Origin: Anomaloglossus baeobatrachus
Lineage: Eukaryota > Chordata > Amphibia > Anura > Aromobatidae
Direction: 5' to 3'
NCBI RefSeq assembly: GCF_048569485.1
Contig: NC_134357.1
Location: 475,162,187 to 475,226,186, forward strand
Length of the DNA stretch: 64,000 nt
The notes under the pieces: generated by a model
What the model saw: the letters and a program-made list of their open reading frames with translations, nothing else
Databases searched by the model: none
Told to the model about the DNA's origin: nothing
Made by a program: the position numbers and the translations under genes
Part shown: positions 21,741 to 33,667 of the stretch, piece after piece
How the letters are laid out: every line of letters starts with the position of its first letter
Numbering within the stretch: the first letter of the stretch is position 1

Positions 21741-22174
21741 GGGGAAAATGACCGACAGACTGTGAGAGAGGGACAGAGATAGTGACGGACCGACAGAGAG
21801 AGAATAGAGACCGAGAGGGAGAGACCGACTGACAGAGAATAGTGTTTAACCGATATTGTGAGACATCGCTCGTTTCCAGTGTTTTAGGAAACATGCGAGA
21901 AATATATTTAGAAAATCGCATGTCACTAGGATGGTGTGAGTGCCGTCCCGTGACATCCGATTATTTACATGCTCCCATAGACTTGCATTGGAGAGACTCA
22001 CAGTAGAAACCCGCAAAAAAGCAGCATGCTGCGATTTTTTTCTCAGTCCGATTTGGACTGAGAAAAAAATCACAGATGAGAGCTGAATCATTCACCAACA
22101 TGTGTCCGATTCCAATGCGAGATTTTCTCGCATTGCTCTACTGTGAGAAACTCGCAAGTGAGAAGCAGCCCTAA

Positions 22175-22811
22175 GGCCCGTTTCACACGTCAGTGAAAAA
22201 CACAGACGTTTTTCACTGGCGTGTAAAACACGCACATGTCCCTGCGTGTGCCGAAAATCACGGCACACGTGGGTTGTCTAAGTGCAATCCGGGCTCCGTT
22301 CTCCGTGGCCTGTGATTGCACTTAGAAAACAACTCACCTGCGCCCGCTCCCGCTGTCCATGGTGCTGATCGCTCCCGCGGTGCAGCATCCGGCCGGCGCT
22401 GACCTCCGCAGCAGCTGCTTCCGGGTCGGCTGTGTCGCGCATAATGAATATGCGCGACAGTAATCAGCCGGCTTAGAAGCAGCAGGGAGGACGGGCTGCA
22501 GAGGACATCGCTGGAGCCGGGTGAGTTAAAATGTTTATTATTTTAAATGCACGTTTTTGTCTGGCACGTGTTTCACGGACCACACCACTGCGTGGTCCGT
22601 GGGACATCAGTGATGCCAGAAAAATAAGGACATGTCTCCGTGCAGCAATCACGCACACGCGGGTACACCGCAAGGAGACACGTGCAGTGAAAAATCACTG
22701 ACGTGTGAGCAGACCCATTCATTATAATGGGTCTGCGTATGTCAGTGATTCTGGTACGTTTAAAAAAAAAAAGCACAAACGTCCCAGAATCACTGACGTG
22801 TGAAAGGGGCC
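22175..22811. mobile_element. Harbinger-like MITE (637 bp), TAA target duplication
   Basis: Ends GGCCCGTTTCACACGTCAGT and ACTGACGTGTGAAAGGGGCC, flanked by TAA on both sides. Related to 46079-46691. It abuts the previous MITE, in the spacer just before U6 locus A. Confidence 0.75.
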
Positions 22812-22865
22812 TAAGTCAGTAAATGAGGGTGAAAAAAAAAGCTTGTGTTTAGAAATGCGCTTTGG

Positions 22866-23005
22866 AAAAAGTTGATTGTTTTTTGTATTTTCCATGTCAT
22901 CATCCATGGCCTGCTGCAGCTGCTGTGCAGGGGCTAATCAATCATATGCTAATCATCCTGTGTGTAAGCTCTGCCACTGAGCATATGTGCTGCCGAAGCT
23001 AGCAC
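22866..23005 (-). ncRNA. Remodelled U6-like Pol III RNA, locus A (about 140 nt)
   Basis: The minus-strand transcript would start GTGCTAGCTTCGGCAGCACA, nearly identical to the U6 5' hairpin that directs gamma-methyl capping, followed by TATGC in place of TATAC. The rest keeps scattered U6 pieces in order: ACACAGGATGATTAGCAT near the ACAGAGA/AGC region, CCCCTGCACA and GGATGATGACA. These are separated by inserted sequence, including a GC-rich hairpin-prone stretch, and the normal 3' end is absent. It ends in a TTTTT terminator (22870-22866). The promoter upstream is intact. It may be a new U6-derived RNA or a decaying gene. Confidence 0.6.
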
Positions 23006-23028
23006 AAACTGCTAACCGACGTGTCCGC

Positions 23029-23245
23029 TATATATAGTCCTATAAAAGTGAAAATGTAAAATTAGGGAGATTATTTTTTTAATGAGTTAATTCTGAAAGG
23101 TTTCATGTAGCACTCTATGAATGTTGCAGTGAAACTGTAAAGAAACTCATCAGGGAAAAAATAAGTAATAATTTGTCAGAAATTAATATGCAAATGAGAT
23201 CAGTATGCAAATGAGATCCGCACCGCACAGGATCCTGGGAGAACA
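23029..23245 (-). promoter_or_regulatory. Complete U6-type Pol III promoter, locus A
   Basis: Relative to +1 at 23005: TATATATA at -24 to -31 (23029-23036); a PSE-like TCTCCCTAATTTTACATTTT at about -48 to -66; two ATGCAAAT octamers at -183 to -190 and -200 to -207, made by a 17-bp duplication; and an SPH/Staf-like block TCTCCCAGGATCCTGTGCGG at about -220 to -240. Spacing matches vertebrate U6 genes. Confidence 0.8.
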
Positions 23246-24545
23246 TGGGGCCTATTTCCTACTGTACAACGGCCATTACTATTGTACAGGGCCACACGGG
23301 GGAATTCCTAAGGTACATGGGGCAGCATTACTACTGTACAGGGGGAATTCCAATTTTACAGGGGCTCACAAGAGGCATTACTACTGTACAGGAGGTATTA
23401 GTATTGTACAGAGGCTCCTCACAGGGGGCAATACTACTGTACGAGGGGGCATTATTTTTGTACATGGGGGTCACAGTTGGGCAATACTACTGTACAGGGG
23501 GGCATTATTACTGTACTGGGGCTCACAGGGGAAATTACTACTGCACAACGGAGCATTACTACTGTACATGGGGTCAAAGGTGGGCATTACTACTGATCTT
23601 GGGGGCATTGCTATTGTACAGGGGGCATTACTACTATGCAGGGGGCATAACTACTGTACAGGGGGCATTGCTATTGTACAGGGGGCATTACTACTGTGCA
23701 GGGGGCATTACTACTGTACAGGGGGCATTACTACTGTACAGGGGGCATTACTACTGTGCAGGAGGCATAACTACTGTACAGGGGGCATTACTACTGTACA
23801 GGGGGCATTACTACTGTGCAGGGGGAATTACTACTGTGCAGGGGGCATAACTACTGTGCAGGGGGCATTACTACTGTACAGGGGACATTACTACTGTACA
23901 GGGGGCATAACTACTGTACAGGGGGCATTACTACTGTACAGGGGGCATTACTACTGTGCAGGAGGCATAACTACTGTACAGGGGGCATTACTACTGTACA
24001 GGGGGCATTACTACTGTGCAGGGGGCATAACTACTGTGCAGGGGGCATTACTACTGTACAGGGGACATTACTACTGTACAGGGGGCATTACTACTGTACA
24101 GGGGGCATTACTACTGTATAGGGGGCATTACTACTGTACAGGGGGCATTACTACTGTGCAGGGGGCATAACTACTGTACATGGGGTCACAAGTGGGCATT
24201 ACTACTGATCATGGGGCATTACTACTGCACAAGGGGGCACTACTATTGTACAGGGGGCATTACTATTGTGAATGAGGGCATTACTGCTGTACATGGGGGC
24301 ATTACTAGTGTACAGGAGCTCACAGAGAGTATTGCTACTGTACAATGGGACATTACTGCTGTACAGGGGCATTATAATTGTACAGGGGCTCACAGAGGGC
24401 ATTATTACTGTACAGGAGGCATTACTCATGTACTGGGGAACACAGGGGGCATTACTACTGTACATCAGGTCATTACTACTGTAGAGGGGCTCATTGATAA
24501 GCATTACTTTTGTACATGGGGCTACTAATACTATACAGTGGCTCA
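23246..24545. repeat. 20-bp minisatellite upstream of U6 locus A
   Basis: The core, 23600-24200, is about 30 units of GGGGGCATTACTACTGTACA. Both flanks hold longer, diverged versions. The array begins right after the SPH block. The long plus-strand frames here are repeat by-products. The D-type units carry only diverged ancestral versions of the motif. Confidence 0.88.
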
Positions 24546-25085
24546 CAGGGGACAGTCTCTTGTTTTTATTTTCTCTCTGTTTATCTTTTTCAGGTTCCCA
24601 TTTGTGGACTATAGCGGATTCCTTGGACTACGGCGGTCCTGCTATTTTTTTTTGTTTGTTTGTTTTAATAAAGTAGTGAATGATGGAAAGTGTTTATTTT
24701 AATAAATCATTTTGTTAAATTGTGTATGTTGTCTTTTTTTATTACTGGGTTATTAATAGGGGTGCCTGATAGACGCCTCTCCATTACTATCCCATGGGCT
24801 TGCTGCCAGCTGACATTACACAGCTGACGTCAACCCCAGCTACCATTACTCCGATTGCCACTGCACCATGGCAGTCAGGAAGAGCCGGGCAAAGCGTCGG
24901 AATTAGAGCATCTAGTGTGATGCTCCACTTCTGCGGCAGCTGCAGGCTGCTAGTTTTAGGCTTGGACGAGCCAATAACCATGGACCTTCCCAGCCTATCA
25001 GCCCCTAGCTGTCTGCTTTTCATTGGCTGGTTACCAAACATAGCAGGGAACCCATGCCAGTTTTTCAATTAACTAATTTATTTAT
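24546..25085. repeat. F repeat, unit A (left half only)
   Basis: Starts at the GTCTCTTGTTTTTAT tail, includes GTGGACTATAGCGGATTCC, AATAAA motifs and the hairpin chain, with GAGCATC (24906-24912) pairing with GATGCTC (24919-24925). There is no right arm; sequence passes into the A-type spacer near 25085. Confidence 0.72.
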
Positions 25086-25528
25086 TTATTTAACCCCGTC
25101 ACTAGTACGCCATTGGTCGTGTCCCTGCGGTTACCATGGGCTCCGGCGGATCTGATCAGCAGACGTGCGTGTGTTAAACCTTTAGCTCACACTGTCAAAC
25201 TCTGCTCCCGCCACCGTTGGTGGCCCCGTGATGCGATCACGAGGTGCCGTTGTATTTTCATGACAGCTCGGGGTCAGATGCTGTCATAAATCACTTCCTG
25301 TGAGAGTCGACAGAGCGCCAGCACTCTCAGGAGACCAGCATTTCTCCTGTTCAGAGCGATGCTGCAGCATCGCTCTGAACAGTAAAAGCAATCGCAGTGT
25401 ACAGTCAATAAAGTCCTCTAGGGCAACTAGTAAAATCAGTAAAAAATGGTAAAGAAATAAATAAATATGTAAAATATAAAAAAATAAAAGCTAAAGCTCA
25501 AATCACCCCCCTTTTGCCCCATTGAAAG
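25086..25528. repeat. Array spacer, A-type, with a 28-bp perfect palindrome
   Basis: No gene. Shared with 57051-57480. It contains a perfect palindrome of the half-site CAGAGCGATGCTG near 25345-25372. An AT-rich tail leads to the LTR insertion. Confidence 0.65.
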
Positions 25529-26733
25529 TGTCGCGGGCGGGGAGGAGGGTGTCAGCACTGCGCTCACCCCTCTGCTCGGGTCCGGCGGCTGCGGCTCAGT
25601 GGTGGCTCGAGCTGTGGGCCAGATCCCGGGGGTTCTCGCCCGTGAGTGAAAGGGGATTGGGTTTTGGGATATAGTCTATTGTCCGTGTCGCCACCCACGG
25701 TTGTGGTGATTTGTTGGCACCACCGCTGCTCTGTATGGGGATCCCGGGAGTGATGGCGTGGAGCAGCAAGTTGTTGTGTTGCCCCTCCGTGGGTAGGGGT
25801 TGGTGATCCCGGGGCCCAGTGGTGTGGTGGGAGATGCAGGGCCTGGTGGGCGCAGGGACGCGGGGGCAGCGCTGTGCCTTGCGGCACTGTGGTACTCACT
25901 CAGCCTGAGACGGTGACACAGTTCTCGGTAAACCACACGGCTGGAAAGACGGTTCCCACGGACGGCTGCACTTGCTTTCCCCAGAAGGTGACGGAGATGG
26001 TCCCTTTGTCCTGCACCTATGATGGTTGTGGTTGCGATGGGTTCCCACCGGTAACCCGCTCCCCGGCTTGGTTATGGGCCGGAGGAGCCCTACTCTTTGC
26101 CCGCAGGCGCTGGCCCTGAGAAACTGGTGCCCTGGCGGTGTCTCTCCGTTACTGGTTGGACGGTTGCCTTCAATCGGGACTTGGCTGTTTGGAGACAGAC
26201 GTCCCCTTCACTGACAGATTTGGCAAATTATGGCGACTCCTAGCCTTGCCGGGGTCCGAGAGGCCCCTGCCCTGGTGCTGACTGTTCCTTGTACACTGCT
26301 CCAAACCGCAGGGTCACCACCCATCCGCGGTCCTTCCAGTGACCTCCGAGCAGTCACCCCTGCGGACAATCACCGCCGTCTGCTGACCTTGCTGTCACTT
26401 AGCCCGGGGTACACACCCGGGCTCACTTCAGGCTTTTCAAACTGTCCCTTTGCACCTTACTTCAACTTCTCTCTTAAGCTCCTCTACCACTTCACTTCAC
26501 TTGACTACTTGTTTACTCCTTCCCCTCCTAAACTGAACTGCCTGATTCTTCCCGCCTCCAGAGCTGTGAACTCCTCGGTGGCTGGAGCCAACCGCCTGGC
26601 CCACCCCCTGGTGTGAACATCAGCTCCTGGAGGAAGGCAACAAGGATTTTTGGGTTAGCTGATGTGCCTAACTGGGGGTGTAGGGTGTGGTGGTGTAATG
26701 ACCTGTGACCCCTGGCTTGCCCAGGGCGTCACA
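25529..26733 (-). mobile_element. Solo LTR (1205 bp), AAAG target duplication
   Basis: On the minus strand it begins TGTGACGCCCTGGGC and ends CCGCGACA. It is flanked by AAAG on both sides. The empty site (GAAAGCAAAAC) is preserved in the paralogous spacer at 57476-57486. Its start resembles the LTR at 5280. Fossil; internal part absent. Confidence 0.85.
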
Positions 26734-26766
26734 AAAGCAAAACAATTAAAAAACTAAAAAATAAAT

Positions 26767-27245
26767 TGAGATGCCCCTGAGGTAACCAGGTGTCACAAAA
26801 CAAGGTAACATCACTGTAACAGCTCAGGTCCTACATAACTGTGCCAGTCAGTACACACACACCAGCACACCAGGACACATACACTCCAAAACCAGGGCGG
26901 GAGACTCCCATAGAACCAGGTGACAGGGCTGGGCACTGTGAGCTAACAGGCAGACAACTGGGTAGGGAGAGATCAGACCTGGGGGAGGAGTGGATGGCCT
27001 GGGGAGTGTGGGAGAAGTCAGTTAGCTGGCTGGAGAGACTGAAAGTGAGCAGTCGCAAGGAGGAGAATGAGTTGTCAGTAAAGGTGTCAAGACAAAGGAA
27101 TCTTGAGACACAGTGAAAGTAGCAAAGACCCCGCCAAGACCTGAGTAGAAACAGCAGCCACCCAGGGGAGAAAGTATCTGGAGAACGAGAGGTCAAGCTC
27201 CAGGGACAGTGGAATGCTGTGGGAGTGAAAATCCAGGGCTCCCAG
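26767..27245 (+). mobile_element. LTR2 fossil, left piece
   Basis: Begins TGAGATGCCCCTGAGG and matches 57518-58010. It is interrupted at GCTCCCAG by the giant hAT-like insertion and resumes at 41574. Same insertion site in the array spacer as the LTR at 57518-58671. Confidence 0.8.
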
Positions 27246-27574
27246 CAGGGAGGTACATAGAAATCATGGGGCCCCATAGCAAAAGTCTGAATGGGGCCCC
27301 CCCATTAAAAAAAATACAATAAAATATTAACATAATAAACAGCATATACGTTGCTGGGGGGAACATTCAAGTTACTATGGGCCAGTGGGGGGGGGGCATA
27401 CAAGTTATTGGGGGCATATATACACATTATGAATTAATCTTTATTCTAGCCAGGCTACACATCTACCAGTCCAGTAAATAGACTATTACTGGGCACGGCT
27501 CCGTCTGCAGAGCACCAGTCTAGGCTGTACTGTGTGCCTGTCCTCCTGTTTTGTGACTGTGTGTGACACCTGAT

Positions 27575-27800
27575 GCTCATAGAGAACCACAGCGCCTGAC
27601 ACTCGCAGAGCACCGCGGCGCCTGACGCTCGCAGAGCACCGCGGGGCGTGACGCTCGCAGAGCACCGCAGGGCCTGACGCTCGCTGAGCACCTCGGGGCC
27701 TGACGCTCGCTGAGCACCGCGGGGCCTGACGCTCGCTGAGAACCGCGGGGCCTGACGCTCGCTGAGCACCGCAGGGCCCGACGATCGCTGAGCACCGCAT
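27575..27800. repeat. 26-bp minisatellite, about 8 units
   Basis: Unit CCTGACGCTCGCTGAGCACC plus GCGGGG. The overlapping minus-strand frames are by-products. Confidence 0.85.
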
Positions 27801-28667
27801 AATACTACTACATACCTCCCAACCGTCCCGGATACAGCGGGACTATCATGCTTTGCAGAGTTTGTCCCGTTGCCACGGGCGGGAGGTCCGTATCCCGTGG
27901 CTCCGCCCACCAACTCTCTCCCCGCCTCGCTGCTTTTCCTTCCTACCATCCTAACACGTGTCTTGAGCATTACAGAGCAGAGCGCGCTAGTCTCTGTGCT
28001 GCTGCTGCTAAGGTAATGAATCTCCCCAGCACTGATTCCCCCCCCCCCGGCCCGAAGCCTGCGCTCCTCTAGCTGTTTCTCTGACTCCCGTGTGTTTGTG
28101 TCCTAGTCTATCGTGTGTGCAGTGTTTGCCTCTCAATGCTGCAGGCACACGGTAGATCAGGACATTGGGGAGAAGACAGTGTGTACTCACCACTTGTGTC
28201 CTCTCCTGCAGGTGCACAGACAGCACTGGCCGGTAATATGCAAAGATAGAAGCATTGCCAATGCTTCTATCAGCTACCGACCACATGATCCCCTTCCTGG
28301 CAGGGCTACTGCATCTTAGGCTAAGTTCACACCTCCGCTTTTGCAGAGCCGGCCAATCCGGCTCTAAAACCTATGCAACGGATGCGGCGACAAAACCGCA
28401 TCCTTTGCATAAGTTTTTTACATGCGGCCCGTCCAGTTTTTGCCGCTTGCAGCAGGCTACTGAGCATGCGCAGTGGGAAAAAACGCATGCGGCGTCCATA
28501 GGCATGCATTGCAAATTGCGCCGCATCGGCAGGATGCGGCGCGATGCGGTTTTTTTTTGCTGGACAAAAAAACATGCCAGGCACCATTCCATCATGCGGC
28601 ACTAATGTAAGTCTATGCAGGAAAAACCACAACCGGCGGCAAAAAAAACGCCGTCACCATCACTGCA

Positions 28668-29320
28668 CAAATACCGACACTACCTTACACGCATCATCAC
28701 CGCACACGCCAGCACTACCCAGCACGCATCATCACCGCACAGGCAGGCACTACCTCCCACGCATCATCACCGCACACGCCAGCACTACCCAGCACGCATC
28801 ATCACCGCACAGGCAGGCAAAACTCACACGCATCATCACCGCACACGCCAGCACTACCCAGCACGCATCATCACCGCACAGGCAGGCACTACCTCACACG
28901 CATCATCACCGCACACGCCAGCACTACCCAGCACGCATCATCATCGCACAGGCAGGCACTACCTCACACACTTCATCACCGCACACCCCTGCACTACCGC
29001 ACGCATTATCACCGCACACGCCAGCACTACCCAGCACGCATCATCACCGCACAGGCAGGCACTACCTCACACACATCATCACCGCATATGCCAGCACTAC
29101 CCAGCACGCATCATCACCTCACAGGCAGGCACTACCTCACACGCATCATCACAGCACACGCCAGCACTACCCAGCACGCATCATCACCGCACAGGCAGGC
29201 ACTACCTCACACACATCATCACCGCACACCCCTGCACTACCGCACGCATTATCACCGCACACGCCGGCACTACCCTGCACGCATCTTCACCGCACACAAC
29301 CCGGCATTACCTCAGTGACG
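28668..29320. repeat. 70-bp minisatellite (two 35-bp halves), about 9 units
   Basis: Alternates CATCATCACCGCACACGCCA and CATCATCACCGCACAGGCAG halves separated by GCACTACC. The His/Thr-rich open frames are by-products. Confidence 0.85.
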
Positions 29321-29329
29321 TCACCGCTG

Positions 29330-30010
29330 ACAGCGCGACTCCCTTAAGTTGCTGCGTGGAGCTGATAGAGAGAGGCGGTGTTCTACTGCCGTTCCTGTCA
29401 GCTTCGTGTAGTAGAACTGAGAGCGTCGCGGGACCTCTGTGGATTACGTCGGACCTGGAGGGGTATTTGCTGATTTTAATAAAATGGTGAGAGAGGGTGT
29501 TTTTTTGTCTTTTATTCCAAATAAAGGATTTTTTTGGGTGTATGTGTTTATTTACTTTCACTTACAGGTTAATCATTGGGGGTGTCTCATAGACGCCTGC
29601 CATGATTAACCCCTTATTACCCCGATTGCCATCGCACCAGGGCAATTCGGGAAGAACCGGGTAGAGTCCCGGGACTGTCGCATCTAATGGATGCGGCAAT
29701 TCTGGGCGGCTGCTGGCTGATATTTTTAGGCTGGGGGGCTCCCCATAACGTAGAGCTCCCCATCCTGAGAATACCAGCCTTCAGCCGTGTGGCTTTATCT
29801 TGGCTGGTATCAATATTGGGGGGGAACCGCACACCGTTTTTCTTGTAATTATTTATTTATTTTACTGCACAATATAGACCCGCCCACCGGCGGCTGTGAT
29901 TGGTTGCAGTGAGACAGCTGTCACTCAGCGTGGGGGCGTGTCTGCCTGCAACTAATCATAGGCGCCGGTGATTTTCAAATCAGGAGAAGCCGTTGGAGCA
30001 GTGTGACAGC
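29330..30010. repeat. F repeat, single arm
   Basis: Equivalent to the right arm of the 20.05-21.74 kb palindrome. The hairpin CGCATC (about 29679-29684) pairs with GATGCG (29690-29695), and the upstream hairpin TTAATCAT/ATGATTAA is at 29570-29607. Confidence 0.72.
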
Positions 30011-30506
30011 CGTGCAGCCCTGCGCCTGTGATCGGTGAGTGGGTGAGAGTGAGTGAATGAGTCAGTGAGTCAGTCAGTGAGTGAGAGAGTTTGAGAGAGA
30101 GTGAGTGATTGATTGATTTTCTGACAAGCAATGAATTTATATCACTTCTGGGCATGCTCAGAAGTAAAAACCGGATACAGTACATGCTTCCGGCATTTGA
30201 AGCATGACACCGTATCCGGCTCGTATAGACTTTCATTATGCACCATGCCGCACCCGGCGCTAGGCATTTTTTTGCCGCTGGCAACAAACGTTCCTCTCTG
30301 CATTCTGTGCGGCCGCCGGAGTGACAATTTTTGCCGCATCAGGCAAAAACCGGATCAATTGCAAGTACATGCGGCACAATCCAGCGCTAATAAAAGTCTA
30401 TGAGGAAAAACCACACCCGGCGGCAAAAAAAAAACCAGATGCGTTTTTCCCGCAAGGCGCCCCGGATTGTGCCGCACAGCAAAAACCTGATGTGTGAACA
30501 TACCCT

Positions 30507-32725
30507 TAGCTGCACACCCTGTTCAGCTCTCCTCCTAGGTCCTAGCTGCCTGCACACCCTGTTCAGCCCTCCTCCTGGGTCCTAGCTGCCTGCACACCCG
30601 GTTCAGCCCTCCTCCTGGGTCCTAGCTGCCTGCACACCCTGTTCAGCTCTCCTCCTAGGTCCTAGCTGCCTGCACACCCTGTTCAGCTCTCCTCCTAGGT
30701 CCTAGCTGCCTGCACACCCTGTTCAGCCCTCCTCCTGGGTCCTAGCTGCCTCTACACCCTGTTCAGCTCTCCTCCTGGGCCCTAGCTGCCTGCACACCCT
30801 GTTCAGCTCTCCTCCTGGGTCCTAGCTGCCTGCACACCCTGTTCAGCTCTCCTCCTGGGTCCTAGCTGCCTGCACACCCTGTGCAGCTCTCCTCCTGGGT
30901 CCTAGCTGCCTGCACACCCTGTGCAGCTCTCCTCCTGGGTCCTAGCTGCCTGCACACCCCGTGCAGCTCTCCTCCTGGGTCCTAGCTGCCTGCACACCCT
31001 GTGCAGCTCTCCTCCTGGGTCCTAGCTGCCTGCACACCCTGTTCAGCTCTCCTCCTAGGTCCTAGCTGCCTGCACACCCTGTTCAGCCCTCCTCCTGGGT
31101 CCTAGCTGCCTGCACACCCTGTTCAGCTCTCCTCCTGGGTCCTAGCTGCCTGCACACCCTGTTCAGCTCTCCTCCTGGGTCCTAGCCGCCTGCACACCCT
31201 GTTCAGCTCTCCTCCTGGGTCCTAGCTGCCTGCACACCCTGTGCAGCTCTCCTCCTGGGTCCTAGCTGCCTGCATACCCTGTGCAGCTCTCCTCCTGGGT
31301 CCTAGCTGCCTGCACACCCTGTTCAGCTCTTCTCCTGGGTCCTAGCTGCCTGCATACCCTGTGCAGCTCTCCTCCTGGGTCCTAGCTGCCTGCACACCCT
31401 GTTCAGCTCTCCTCCTGGGTCCTACCTGCCTGCACACCCTGTTCAGCTCTTCTCCTGGGTCCTAGCTGCCTGCACACCCGGTTCAGCCCTCCTCCTGGGT
31501 CCTAGCTGCCTGCACACCCTGTTCAGCTCTCCTCCTAGGTCCTAGCTGTCTGCACACCCTGTTCAGCTCTCCTCCTAGGTCCTAGCTGCCTGCACACCCT
31601 GTTCAGCCCTCCTCCTGGGTCCTAGCTGCCTCTACACCCTGTTCAGCTCTCCTCCTGGGCCCTAGCTGCCTCTACACCCTGTTCAGCTCTCCTCCTGGGT
31701 CCTAGCTGCCTGCACACCCTGTTCAGCTCTCCTCCTGGGTCCTAGCTGCCTGCACACCCTGTGCAGCTCTTCTCCTGGGTCCTAGCTGCCTGCACACCCT
31801 GTGCAGCTCTCCTCCTGGGTCCTAGCTGCCTGCACACCCTGTGCAGCTCTCCTCCTGGGTCCTAGCTGCCTGCACACCCTGTGCAGCTCTCCTCCTGGGT
31901 CCTAGCTGCCTGCACACCCTGTTCAGCTCTCCTCCTAGGTCCTAGCTGCCTGCACACCCTGTTCAGCCCTCCTCCTGGGTCCTAGCTGCCTGCACACCCT
32001 GTTCAGCTCTCCTCCTGGGTCCTAGCTGCCTGCACACCCTGTTCAGCTCTCCTCCTGGGTCCTAGCTGCCTGCACACCCTGTTCAGCTCTCCTCCTGGGT
32101 CCTAGCTGCCTGCACACCTTGTGCAGCTCTCCTCCTGGGTCCTAGCTGCCTGCATACCCTGTGCAGCTCTCCTCCTGGGTCCTAGCTGCCTGCACACCCT
32201 GTTCAGCTCTTCTCCTGGGTCCTAGCTGCCTGCATACCCTGTGCAGCTCTCCTCCTGGGTCCTAGCTGCCTGCACACCCTGTTCAGCTCTCCTCCTGGGT
32301 CCTACCTGCCTGCACACCCTGTTCAGCTCTTCTCCTGGGTCCTAGCTGCCTGCATACCCTGTGCAGCTCTCCTCCTGGGTCCTACCTGCCTGCACACCCT
32401 GTTCAGCTCTTCTCCTGGGTCATAGCTGCCTGCATACCCTGTGCAGCTCTCCTCCTGGGTCCTAGCTGCCTGCATACCCTGTGCAGCTCTCCTCCTGGGT
32501 CCTAGCTGCCTGCACACCCTGTTCAGCTCTTCTCCTGGGTCCTAGCTGCCTGCACACCCTGTGCAGCTCTCCTCCTGGGTCCTAGCTGCCTGCACACCCT
32601 GTGCAGCTCTCCTCCTGGGTCCTAGCTGCCTGCACACCCTGTGCAGCTCTCCTCCTGGGTTCTAGCTGCCTGCACACCCTGTTCAGCTCTCCTCCTGGGT
32701 CCTAGCCGCCTGCACACCCTGTAGT
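30507..32725. repeat. 40-bp minisatellite, about 55 units, with 880-bp higher-order period
   Basis: Unit is CCTAGCTGCCTGCACACCCT plus GTTCAGCTCTCCTCCTGGGT. Rare variants recur 880 bp (22 units) apart: CACCCGG at 30591/31471, CTACACC at 30750/31630, CATACC at 31272/32152, CCTACCTGCC at 31421/32301. Confidence 0.9.
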
Positions 32726-33127
32726 TAACTCCTTGCCTGTTCTGCACATTGCTGATCTGTGGCAGCTCAGAGCGATCACGGACAGCTTCTGCAGTTTCAG
32801 TTTGCTGGATGGGTGTAGATGGGGAGTGGATATGGGTGTGGCCGTTTGTAAAATGGGTGTGGTTAGGGGCGTGGCCTAAAAATTGCCACGGCGCGCGTTG
32901 CACGCTGCAAACTTTGTCCCTCTTTCCCTTCTTTAAAAGTTGGGAGGTATGCTACTATACATTGCAAAATAATGCTGCCACACCATGACCAAATATATGC
33001 ACATTGAGTCTGAATATAACCACCATCCTGTTACTGAGCAAAGCCCACTGCACCAAAGACCTATGGGTTCACACCACAAATCCCCAGGGATAATACACAC
33101 AGTGATGTCACAGTACAGACATAATAG

Positions 33128-33291
33128 ACAGTGGAACCTAGGTTTACGAGAACAATCCGTTCTGGGACTGTGCTTTTAAACCAAATTACTCGTTCAGCAA
33201 AGCAAAATTTCCCACAGGAAATCATTGCAATGCAAACAATTCCTTCCACAACTTGTTCAATGTCCCATCCTTGTCCCCTATTGTGCCATTC

Positions 33292-33325
<34 letters not shown>

Positions 33326-33617
33326 TATTATTCTCACCTTACCTTCCATTCAATTGCCGGCCTCCTGGTTCTTGTAGTTCGCGGGTACAGGCTGTGTATC
33401 AGGTAACCATTGCGATCGATGCCGGATCTTCCGCTGCCAGAGTGCTGACGTCAAAGGCAGGAGCCACTTGCCTCTGATTGGCCAGCGCACTGCCTTTGAG
33501 AAGCGTCTGACAGCGGAAGTTTCTCAATCGTCACAATGGTTACCCGATACACATCCTATACCGGCGAACTACAAGATTCATGAGACCGGCGATGGAATGG
33601 AAGGTAAGGTGAGCATC

Positions 33618-33667
<50 letters not shown>

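Larger units (their letters stand above)
15215..22171. mobile_element. Harbinger-like MITE, hugely expanded by nested insertions
   Basis: Left end GGGTGGAAACACATC; right end GAGAAGCAGCCC followed by TAA. The ends are imperfect inverted repeats, both followed inward by GCGAG/CTCGC. Inserted at the TTTAAG point of the array spacer. The interior is taken up by the hAT (15379-19805) and the F palindrome (20050-21740). Stretches 19806-20049 and 21741-22171 hold only MITE-like sequence and no gene. Confidence 0.55.
28320..30512. mobile_element. Harbinger-like MITE with minisatellite and F half-element inside
   Basis: Left end CTAAGTTCACACCTCCG, right end TGATGTGTGAACATACCCTTAG, imperfect inverted repeats typical of the 'TTCACAC' MITEs in this window. 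Both sides also carry CCGGATGCGG-type GC-rich hairpins. Confidence 0.55.
27811..32951. mobile_element. CATACCTCCCAAC terminal-inverted-repeat element with nested load
   Basis: Ends CATACCTCCCAAC and GTTGGGAGGTATG are perfect inverted repeats, flanked by CTACTA on both sides. It holds the MITE at 28320-30512 and the 40-bp minisatellite. Superfamily not assigned. Confidence 0.7.

Noticed and set aside
22866-23005. U6atac, 7SK, Y RNA or RMRP identity for the locus A RNA
   Set aside because: The 5' end and the ordered internal fragments match U6; none of the other RNAs fits from memory.
23205-24170. 321-aa frame with YYCTGG repeats
   Set aside because: By-product of the 20-bp minisatellite on the plus strand of a U6 upstream region.
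28544-29490. His/Thr-rich frames of 267 and 291 aa
   Set aside because: Minisatellite translation; the frame structure follows the 35-bp half-units.
30507-32725. CRISPR-like regularly repeated array
   Set aside because: Units are contiguous with no unique spacers, and the context is a vertebrate-type genome.
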